DNA of 64,000 nucleotides, taken from Owenia fusiformis (Eukaryota > Annelida > Polychaeta > Sabellida > Oweniidae). The DNA lies in contig CAIIXF020000001.1 of the NCBI GenBank assembly GCA_903813345.2, positions 51,971,885 to 52,035,884 on the forward strand. Reading direction: 5' to 3'. The stretch's first letter is position 1; each line of letters opens with the position of its first letter. Positions 23,001-35,000 of this stretch are shown in pieces. The position numbers were made by a program, and so were the translations under genes. The notes beneath the pieces were generated by a model that was not told where the DNA came from, made no database searches, and saw only the letters and a program-made list of their open reading frames with translations.

Positions 23001-26000
23001 TTGGTAACACTTTTAAATCTATCTGAGTTTTGTTTGTGAATGGTTAAAATTCCACCATTAAACCTTTGTAAGTTTTGCTAGATAATGAGTAACTCTTCAC
23101 TATTAAACCTACCTGAGTTATGTTTGACAATGGGTAGCATTCCACCCTGTCCAGATGGACTTGTGTTGGCATTTGCAGTAAAACCAACTGACGTCATAGT
23201 TGTATTAGCTGTTTGACCATCTACAATGGAAATAATCAATCATTCGCACTCTACAATTAAACCTACCCAAGTTCTCTCTGACAATGGGTAACATTCCACA
23301 ATTAAACCTATTCAAGCTCTGTGTGACACTATTAAACCTACCTGAGTTCTGTTTGAGAATGAGTAAAATTCCACTATTAAACCTATGGCCCATAGTATGG
23401 GAACCTGCATGAGTTTTGCTTAATAAGGGGTAATACTTCACTATTAAACCTATCAGTGCTCTGTCCGACAATGGGTAACACTCCACTGTTAAACCTACCT
23501 GAGTTTATTTGAAATTTGGTACCGCTCAACTTTCAAACCTACCTGAGTTTTGTTTGACAATTGTTAACACTCCACTGTTTAAACTGTCTGAGTTGTGTTT
23601 GATATTTGGTAGCACTCAGCTATCAAACCTACTTGTGCCATGTTTGACATAAGGTAACACTCAACTATCAAACCTACCTGAGTTGTGTTTGACAATAGGT
23701 AACACTCCACCATGACCAGATGGACTTGTGTTGGTATTTGCAGTAAAACCAACTGACGTCATGGTTGTATTAGTTGTTTGACCATCTACAATGGAAATAA
23801 TCAATCATATTATCATTACAATAGTGACAGTTGAATATATTAGTATAATAATATGCTGTATTTATGTCATAAAAGGCCACATTGTTATTGCTTTTGATAT
23901 TACTTGTCTTTGGCGTTCAGATGAATGTAAAGGTTGACCGCTCTGGTCTTAATTTTGTGTCAGAAGATTCAATGCACGTTCCTGATTTCTTTTTGCAATT
24001 TTCTCATTTCGTGAATTTATGAATAGCGTAGTAGCCTGCAACAACGACACGAACAGATGTGTCTGTCATTTTGGCAACCGCCTTTGAAACCATTGCTGCT
24101 AATGTGAATGGCATTTCCGTTGATTTCAGAATCGACTTCGGTTAGACAGGCAATAAGATACTGATAATAAGGTAATTGATGTTTCAATCAAAATAATATG
24201 ATTACTGTTCGTGTTGAAGCTCTTGAAGTATAGACAAAACCAAGGATGCATGTAAACATGCTAATCACGTTAACGAATGTGGACTACTATAAAAGAGAAA
24301 TTCAAACACAATGTCGGGTGTTGTTGGTCAACTTCATGACAATACAATATAAGATCAGTGATGCCACTCATATAGCGGATGTTCTCATAATGACGTGCCG
24401 GGCGTTTAAATGAATGTAAGAATTTGTAGACATGGTGTTCCCCTCTTAACAACGCACATGGGCGTTATTTTGAACTGTACTTTCGAAATAACATATATTA
24501 GGGGTGATATAACGACAGAAGGGGCGTCATTACTAGAAACTCCGGTATGATGATTGGTATGTTATATTGAGGAACCGAATCCATCTTTTAGTTGAGTATG
24601 ATGTACACATTGAATGTGTCTGTTCAAATCTGGTGTGGCTCGTCAACGTGTGGGGTGATATCGCAAAGGAAGGGGTGGGGTACTGAGGAAGGGATGACTG
24701 GATCTCAGTCTGATTGCAAATTAAAGGAATGGTAGCGGGTATGAGGCAATAAGGCAAATTATTCTACAATACACATGCATTCAGCAGTTCAGTCCTTGTT
24801 TTGGGGTTTCTGGTCACACATTGTCATAAGCAAAATGGTATGAGCTACACATGATTTACGAAGCCAATGCATAAGGGAACAACAAATACATGCACAGTAT
24901 ACCACCACTTCTATCCCGACTAAAACGAACATGTACATGTAGCTAGATATAGTAAGTTCTTATAGTGGATCAGTAAAACGACGTTGAAATGTCGTATCTG
25001 AATATATTGAGGGTGATATGTCTTGTTTGCTGTTATGTATATGCACATACGTTAAATTCATTTATTGGAAAAACGTTGAATCAAGGGTACTCAAAAATAC
25101 GTTTTTTCATTTTGTTTATGGCTACAAATGGTACGGTAATGGTAATGGTAATCTGAATGAATAACGTAACTGGGCCTATTGATGTCACACAAAATGGCAG
25201 AGAAATAAATTGAAAAAGTGGGTTTGATAAAGCATAAGACTGTTTTAGATAACGTCTCCAAAGAGTAATATCCAATATGCCATTGAGAGCTGAGGTTCAG
25301 TTATGAGTAAAAATGTCCATGAACTCGTGGAATTAATCTGCAATCTGTGAAATGAAACAACGTTGAAGCAGGGAATTTGACTAATATCATGGGTTTCGAG
25401 AAACAGATCTCTGCTAATATCAACAAAATGATTGATGTGTAGGAAAAGATCAACTGATTCAAAACAAAATTATGTCAAAGAGTCTCTATACTGCGTACTA
25501 GAAAAGCACGTGAAAGTCAAATGAGGAAGATAAGGACCAAGTCTCCATAGCTAGTCAAGCTTCCCCATTTAGATATACCTATGCAATGTAGTAATCTGTT
25601 AATGCATTAAGGCCTCGTGTCACCAGAGTATCAATACAGTTATATCAAAACCAAAAAGCAAGTACAATTCATATGGTAGTTATACAATGTCAGTTTTACT
25701 TTGTTTCACTACCACTATAATACAATGTAGGCCTAAATTAATAATATTCTCAATAAAACGACTTTCATTGGATTATGTGTTTCTAGACATACTGGCATCA
25801 TGCAATATCTATGTTAGTAATAGTCGGTATAGAATGGTGGCACGAACAATTACTTTTTGTGAAACGAATTTGCTTTAACTCAAACAAGGCATTAGCTATC
25901 ATTCCGTGTAAACATACTATTTGGTTAGACAGCTTTGTTACCAAACAATGGGAGACATCGAAACGCTTATATATTATAAGGGAAAATTGATGGCGAATAA

Positions 26001-29000
26001 ATTAACTACCAACAGCATGACGTAGCCAATCATCACCCATATTGTCACTGCGTGAGGATGTTTTACCCGGGGTAATGTACTTGTGATAGTATTGAGAACC
26101 TTGACTGTCCTGTCCTTTTTACTACAAGACATATGCTATATGTTGTAGGTATACTAACCAGAGGGTATTGATAGAATTGCCGATGATTGTATGTCGGTGA
26201 TGCGAATAGGGGTGCCCGGGTTAGAGCTAATTTCAACCAGTCTTGGTGGGGATTTCTCACTCTTACTCTGGGGTCTAGACCTTGCTATGGAGGAATCGTC
26301 CTTTTCCGAATGATTGAACATTAGCATTGGGATGGACTCCTCTCCGTTCCCTACGAAACAAATTGCCAGATAACATGGATAAAATGATATGATACGCTAG
26401 AAAATTGGCTTTTTTGTTTGAACATGTTTCTGGCACTGCTATCTAGTTTAGCCTTCGCTTGTCATTTCAAACGACTTCTTAACTCCCTTTTGACTTTTAG
26501 TATTATTTTGTAACAGCCGGGCGTGGTAATTCTTTACACCAAAATACATCCATCCCACTTAGGTTCAAATAAAAGCCAATTTTGAATGACTTGCAGACTG
26601 CAGTGACAGAGTTCTTATTGTAAAGCCAATTTTGCTGCAAACAACAAACAAGGGAAGGCATCAAAAGTTCACGAATTGTGGTTCTAGACCTAGATTTTCG
26701 GTGGGATTTTCTACTGATGATCCCCCAAAAGAATGCCATATTATCGCTACATGTCGTCACCATTCCGAAGGACATATCACAACAGTTATAAATATATTTA
26801 AAGTGAACTAATACGAGATGCATGAGATAGTTTTCTTTAGACCAGACATTGACATAAAGAGTGATAAACTGTCGATAAAATATGAAATAATCAAACAAGT
26901 ACACGGTGCAAGAATTCACATATAAATGATAAAAGTGAAGATTTTTAATCACATACAAACTGAGTAGGGCTAAAATACTATTCTATTTGGAAAATCCTTT
27001 GAGAAAATTCCCAAGATGAAATATCAATCTTAAAAAATATCGCTCAATAAAAAGAAAATCAGTAATATATTTCATACAGTACATCCTAATAGGGTATGGC
27101 GCAGTAACTTTCCATTGTCATCCATTGATGGAAGTGAGAGTACATACAAAGCAGGAATCACAAATTACATACAACATAACATAGAGATTGCATTAAACTA
27201 GCCCCACCACCGTGACATCATGGTTGTTGAAACTCCAAGCTAAAACGCTTGGTAATTAGTATTGACTGGTATAAAAATTTCCGTATCAGTCCCAGATTGT
27301 ATCATGTTATCATGATTATAATTGTGTATCATAAATTATGCATACACAGACTTTCAATAATCCGCTTATGTTTTGATGACTTCCCCTTTACAATATAAAT
27401 ATTTCTTGAATAATATTTTTACATGTGTCAAGTTAACATGAGATCTATTTAATATTGTATTCTAAGTTCAATTAAGTAATATGAAATAATATAGCATTAA
27501 GCTTCTCGGTAAAGTAGCTAAGTACATTAATAATTAATATGTTTTTATTAATCATAGTCATCAGCATACAATTAGTACACGTTAATTCTACTCATTACGG
27601 AGTCAAGATGTTAATGAGAAAAACGACTCAATTGTGTGACTGTCGTTGTGATAGGCGTAATACACAATCAGAAGGTATCAGTAGTAATTCTACAGTTCCA
27701 AGTAAAAAAGAAGTTAGAACATGGGCAAAAAGAGATGCTAATTTCTTGACAAAACACTGCATTTTGAACTGATATAGATCATGATATGATGATTTGGGCC
27801 TAGAAGAAGAATACTTAATCCGATTTGTGCAAATATTGAGCTGCAATAGACTCAGCCAATATATTGACACACTAACAAAAAGGGGCACTCTATCCCGGCC
27901 ACTATTTAAACGTGCTCAATTCCCCACCCAGGGGCGCACATCCTTCGAATGCGCAGGGCAGATATCATCCAAGCTGTCGGAAGAAGAAAGAAACAAAGTG
28001 AATGATGTCTGGAACCCTGCGTTCGGAGGATGAGTGGCAAGTATCAATGTAATTTGTGATTTGCTATCCTTTTGAAATAGTTTCCCACACACGAGAAATT
28101 CTAACCTGCTATGGTTTTATTCCATACTCGTACTCGCTACTACACGATATTGCACTGGGTATAGAACTAACGCAAATCCCGAAGTAACGTTAATTGATCT
28201 GCGTTTGGAATACACACAAACACTGACCAATGATGAAGTTACTGACCGGATCACGAATGGAGACAACAAATCGTTAAAGTGAACAAGCAAAACATGTCAT
28301 TGGTTTTAACTTTGGCACTAAAGGACCCTAAATTGAAAAACATGAAGTTGTCGATACGCACTCCTAAAGATCAATAAAGAATAGATAAAGATTTGCATTT
28401 GTGATGGCCATAAACTTGTATTTTAATGTCTATTCATTTATTACAACAATAATGGAATGATGTCAGCTCTTTCAACGTTGATCTTTATATTGGCACTATT
28501 TTCCATACTTCAAGTGAAACCTATCGAACTGAATGTCCCCTGGGATTATTTTATCCCCATCACTAGTGGCCAATTTACTAAATTACAACACTTTGACATA
28601 AATTTTTAATTTTGACTTGGTGGGTGACCAAGTTACGACGCTCCTTACTTGAACTCAATCGGAGCAGTGAGTGCCATATAGAGCGCATATTCCCTGGGGA
28701 TCGGTCATTTATTTTACACCGGTTCTAGCTAAACCTAAAGAATTCATTTTCCTGGTTGATTACCTAGAATTCTAAAGAAGAATATTGTTATTACAAGGTT
28801 AAATTCCCATGTGTAATAATTTACGAGCAGTGCTATATCTGGGAATGTCAAATGAGAACTAGTTCTCCATTTCTATCAATCCGAACCATTTATACTTACT
28901 GTACTTCAGGCTTGTTACAGTGGAGGATCCAGAAGCTAACAGTGGAGGGGGGCAAATTTCGAGTGAGTAAAATATTTTGGGCCCCTTAAACCCAAAATTG

Positions 29001-32000
29001 GGACAAATTTTAGACCCATTCTTTGAAAATTTGGCCAAATATACCTACAAGGCCAATTTTTACAAAATTTCCCTGATTCTTTTTCTGGGCCCACAAAGTG
29101 GGGGGGGGGGGGGTGGCCCCATGGGCCCCCTTCTGGATCCGCCAATGTTTTTATATGTTAGTAAAGGTGAATGACTGGTTGTGATACGGGGCAATATAAC
29201 TATACCATTGGATGTAGCATGGTCAAGACTAGGATTAAGCACATATGAGGTTACTAGAATAGTATTGTTATTGTTTGATCCTCAGTTTTGGGAAATTGAA
29301 ATCGAGTCCTTGTACGCAATTTTACGAAAGAACAACCAATATCTAATCTACAATCAGTTTGACCATCTTGTTCAGTAACACACCAGAAACGTATCAGATT
29401 CCTCGTCCTTATGTGTGTGTACAAGAACCCGACTTCAATCTTAGTACTTTTACTGTCTAACTACATAAGAGGTCCATTATCATCATTCCATTAATATTGA
29501 TAATTTAAGTGTAGATTTCTAGCAATGCCGTAAACTCTGTCAGTAATACATATCTAAGAAATGATAAATAAAGTTCGTGTTTTACGTTATTGCTAAAAAT
29601 GTTAAATTGTGAAACGAGCGCATGTCATTCGCTCTCGATCGATCAATGCCCAGAGCAGACATGTTCCTTGATCGAAACATAATAATCCATAAAAGTAATA
29701 CGTTTGATGATGTTGTTCTTCACTTATTACTTCTATGGATGTCTGTAACACAAATGAGAGGGTATGAAAAAGAAATAAAAAGCTTGCGAACCGCTATAAG
29801 TGAATATTAGACTAAATCGCATCTAGTTGTGAGGGGGGTAAATCGTTGCTAAATCGGTGACTAAAATGTACGTGACAGAAAGACTTAAGGATAGAATCTC
29901 GTTTTGCCATCAGTGCATGACGATATTTTGTTGTACGTGCAAGGGTAGTCACACTTGCCCGGATCTGAAAGGTATCGTGATTCTAAGAGTCTATATGACC
30001 TACCATGCACTGTATAGGTTAATGAAAATGTTAGGTAGAGGTAAAATGTATCAGATGGCTCATCATGACACCGATGGCAAGAAACAGAGTTGGAAGTGGG
30101 TAAAAGAGACAGGTATATCGAGCATGAGGCCAATGTGCGAACTATAGAAATACAGGTGAGTAATTTAAGATAAGTAATTTTAGGGTGAGTAATTTTTAGT
30201 CAATTTGTTAAAGTCAACCCTGATTCACCTCCCCTCATTGGTAGGTATCTAGATTAGAATGCGCATGCGTCAAGCCGGCATACAATTACGACTTACTGAG
30301 ATCAGCTGTATTATGTTGATATGGTGGTACGACTGAAAATACGATATTCCAATGTCAATCCAGAGACATGCTTTCAATATAACAAGAAACTACTTGTACA
30401 ATATACGTACGAATGGCAGAACACTTTCCGATTCATCTGATTCTTCGAAAAATAATAAGTTCTGAATGAAATATGAGAAGTCCGATATGTCAGATTATGG
30501 CCTGCAATTAATACATATACTGTCAGAATTGACGTACGACATATTTTCAGACTTTTACATCTAAATTTGACATTGATACGTAACTGTATGCATGACTTCA
30601 TTATGGCAAATTGCACTTACTGCGAAATGGCATCATTTCTTGAATCGCGCCGCCTTGAGCTAAAGCAAAACAAAATAAAATACAATCATATAATAATATA
30701 CAGCATCTTATAGTAACATGATCGATCTCAGCCGCCAATAGCTTTACAAGAGATGACAATAACATGTTGCCAAGACAACGCAAGTATTTGAAATAATATC
30801 AACGGTGTGTGGAGTATACTCTGAACATTTTGCGTTATCTTTTGGCAGTGTTTGGCAGCATGCCACACACATTCGACTTGTAGAAATATAGGAAGAAGAA
30901 AAGAACTAAAGTGCTTCAAAAGAGAATTGACCACGTGCTCGTCAATACTGCATACACTCTTCCATTTTATATGTAGATCCTGGAATTAAGCAGAAGAAAG
31001 TAAAGCAATTCATCATGCCAAATTTGCCCATTTGGAATATTGAAGGAACTTCCTTTCCAACCTACTAAATCTGATGTTTAGACACGACGTTATCGTACAT
31101 GTCCATATCATTGACGACATGATTAACGCTTTGCTTGCATTTGACCTTTAACCAATTGCATATAAACAAAAATAAGATTAACAGACGGGCTACTTTCAAC
31201 TGATAACCCCTCTTAGCCGTCGATTTTTCACCAGGTCCAAAATTATTAAAGAGAAAAAACTAGGGTATAACAGTCAACTTGAATTATTTTATGTTTGATT
31301 TCATACTCGTGAAGGAAATGTCTTCTGCGACTGCAATTATTTTTAACATTAGAAAGTTAAACTGCCACTTTCATGATTATGGCGATGAAGTCTTATTTTA
31401 ATCAGTCGTAATTTTGATTTTAAGACTTTATGAATTGTAAAAATGTCAACATCAAATGATTGTTAGTAGCAAGGATAAAATAGTGAAATGGGCATGGGAG
31501 AGAGTTGGATTGGAAAGCTGAATAATATTATTAAATATCGGAAGGTAATAATTAACCATTTCTGACCTTTTACTTTCCTTGTCACGCTCATTTCCTTACA
31601 TAACGTATCTGCAACATACTCAATTAATTGATTGTTGGGAACGAAAGGGTAAAGTCTGTGCTGAATCCATAACTTTGTACAATTGAAATAAAGATTAAAG
31701 AAATATCATAAATGGTAGAATCAGTATCCACTAACCCACTCGCTCTACCACGCGTCATCTGATAGTTGAGCGATTTTGACACACGTTAAAAATGTATTGA
31801 TCTGTTATTCTATGTTGCTTTGAAATGCTAGCGTTGATTTTTTAAACTCATCAAAAGATAAACAATTATGTTGTTATAGAATGGATTTATCAAAATATTG
31901 CACATCGGATTTTTTCTAGCGCTTTTACCTTTCCAGATGAATCACATTGCCTGAGAACAGAATCGAACATAAAAAATCCAACCGGATTTCAGAGGAATCG

Positions 32001-35000
32001 TCTTAGTTTGTTCAAGTTTATACTCCCCAAAATTAGTTAGGTAATCCGTATTTCTCAATAGAAATAGCTTAATCTTGTCTGTATGTATCTTTGATCTTAT
32101 GGGATGATAATTGGAGCGTGGACCTCTATCCCCTATGGATCTTTTGGAGGTGTTATCTCCTCCATATGCCATTTTCCAGAACTGGGGAGAGTCAAAATAG
32201 AAATGGCCATCCGGCCTAAAATGACCAACATGCCGAAGGAAAGGTATACTATTAAAATAAGACTTGAGAAATAAGAGGTGAGAAACAAACCTGGAGAATC
32301 GGTGTCATTGCCGAAGTGATTTTGAAACGTAGTCACATTTGTCCTTCAAGCTACTTCAGCACAAGATATACATGTATTTTCCAAAGTAATGATATGGGGC
32401 CACCGGATATCATTCTGATACTCATCACATCGTTCTGGCTTCAACTAGAGAGAAGCAAAACGAAGGCCATGATTTCCCATGATGGCTGGATGTGACCATT
32501 ACACATAAAGCGACCTCCGTTGGCAGCTCTGCCTTTCCAGAGTGGCCATAGATCAAATATTACGATGATTGATTCAAGAGAAAACGGACCAAACCTAAAC
32601 CCAAAGCTTGCTTATGATCCCGGACGAGCTAAATACGATGTAAGCAAAGCTCTCGTTAATAATTAACAGGGGATCGAGAATAACGGTAATGATTCTCGGA
32701 GTACTTATGCTGACGGTACTCGGTGTTTGAGGACGCCACTTCATATCCTTCTTCATTGGCGAACTGAGACAATAAAACTGGCTGAAACTCACTTAGAGAG
32801 TGGAATAATCGAATTAGCAAGTCCATAAGAAAGTAAATGAGCATGTTCAATCCATTGCATATGTTTGGCCTACCTTCAGGCTTCAAGCTTCTTGCAAATG
32901 GAATTGTTAAACAATCTGTCAATATACACGAAGATGAATTAGTCTAGCTGAGGGACTACCCGGATTAAAAATATGTTGAAAGGTTGCTTCGTGGATCATC
33001 GAATCTCTCGCCGAAATAGTTATTGATATGCATATTGCTGTTTCGACGATACTTTTAGATAGTTTTCTCCAAGGCAACGTGAACAAAATATTTAAGATTG
33101 TCTGATTAAATGTAGGTTATGATGCAATTTGCCTAAAGAAGCTGGGTTATCTGTATTAAAGCTCTGTAGTACAAGATATTAACCCAAGTCAAGATCATTC
33201 AGCGTACTATACTAATGCCCTATCATCTCTCCTACTCAATCTCTGAATCTGCCTCCGACATACAAGAAAATACATAGCATTAACCTGGATGATTCAATCA
33301 CGTAGAACACATATAATCAGATAATAAGGTTATTAACTCGTGTTGTGGCCTGATTAAAAATATTGAACGTCATTTTCAGCGCGATGCGTTGTTATCGTAG
33401 ATTCACTGTCACAGTAGCGAAGCTTTACGGGTATATTACTACCCATCAACAAACACAGTGTTTGTAGCAACCCGTTACTATACCAACCAAAAGTAATAAC
33501 TAACTAACTTATCCATGATGTCGTTATTGAACCATGTAAGCTGGTAAACAAGAGAGTTTCTTCAGCCAATCAACCGTAATATGTTTTATGCCACACACTT
33601 CAATATATGCAGATGGCGAAGTGATAAAAATAAATTAATTGATCGATCTGAATAGCTGAATCAATATCCAAGATTGACATGTTTTATAAAATAACAGGAT
33701 CAATCAATCGCAGAAGTCCATGATATCTCAAGCATACGGGACTTAGTCCTAAGTGTATGTGTTTACCTCAATATAAAGTAGTCCATTCCGTTCTGACTAT
33801 TTATTTATTTACTCACATATTCAATTTTCAGAAAAAATTGAATTTACATTCATAAAATTGAATAAAAATTTAACTTACACTTTAAAATGATAATATGTAC
33901 TTGTAAATATACGTTTAGAAAATGATTTTTATGGAAACATAATATATTTAATATTTATCTAATAAGTCTGATGGTCTAGACCATCCGATTTCGAAAATCT
34001 AATCATCTAAGTTGTTGTTTTGATCCTCTGGCTTATTTTTTCTGACCATGATTGATATTGAACTGGTCAATTACAGAACCCAGTGTAGCACTCACAGAGA
34101 GCTGTAGGTAAAACCCTGGTATGTATTTCTGGGTAAAAAATGAGCTCTTTCGATGTTATCGTCTTATTGGATATTTACTAGAAACTAGAAGAGAAATAAT
34201 AGATAACCATTCCAGTTTTATCATAAGTAAACGGTGTAGCTGATACATTCATATGAATCATTCCCATCAGCGGTGTACAAGAGCAATAAAGCCACCGGTA
34301 ACAGACATAGTGTTCGCGGCATCTGCAAGGAAGATTAAAACACGCCAGCGCCAGGAAGAAAACAGAAACTACAGTTCTATGTTTTCTAATATCATGGCTA
34401 TATCGTGGTTTTCATGGATATCATGGTTTTAATTTAGCAATATGAGTGAAACTAACTACCCCTACCAGTGCTTGGTGATTACAGGCAGATGTCTGTGCTT
34501 ATGTTCGCTACTTCTAACGCTACTGATAATCTACTGTAAAGGTAGAAATTCCCCCGTAAATAAAATGCCGCTTTAGTCGTGTCTTATGAAATAGCCTGTA
34601 ACCAAATGAAAGAGAGCAATGAAACGGTTCAGAGATGAATTTGTATATGTAATGGTAACAGTTGGAAGAAATACCCATAAAGCACTGAAAACGGAACTTG
34701 ATCAAATTTAAGAACGGAATAGCAGAGAATCAACAAAACCAGGGTGGCATTTTAAACGGATACAACCACCATCGATTCATCCCGACATATCATTACTTGA
34801 AAATATTTAACCAATCCTTCTTCTAAGCATTTCATGGCTGCTCGAGTTATTTTCATAATAACAATTCATTTCAGTGACGAGAATTAACTAAAAAATGTGT
34901 ACCACTATAATTACAATAGTATACAGACATACATTACATCGACAAATACATTATAATATCAAAATATCTAAGTTTAAACGAAAGCTATAGAAACACAATA

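Noticed and set aside
23711-23785. Shorter version of the Shaw tail exon using a CATG|GTGGAG donor
   Set aside because: Also in frame, but the donor is weak; the CTCAG|GTAGGT donor 33 bases further on is consensus and is shared by both copies.
24004-24035. Possible alternative Shaw end exon reading YYAIHKFTK-stop after a TTGTTGCAG acceptor
   Set aside because: The phase fits, but a stop within eleven codons after a random acceptor is common; nothing else supports it.
27539-27772. 77-codon plus-strand ORF with a signal-peptide-like start ([13 protein letters not shown]) and a Cys cluster
   Set aside because: Small, inside a Shaw intron on the opposite strand, with no recognisable mature peptide, no relatives known to me, and no promoter or polyadenylation context. 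It could be checked by RNA-seq.
28936-29242. Gly/Pro-rich ORFs on both strands
   Set aside because: They lie in and beside an interspersed repeat with inverted ends and a 13-G run; no frame is favoured.
29866-30147. Plus-strand ORF with a cluster of cysteines ([14 protein letters not shown])
   Set aside because: No known zinc-finger spacing and no family resemblance; likely chance.
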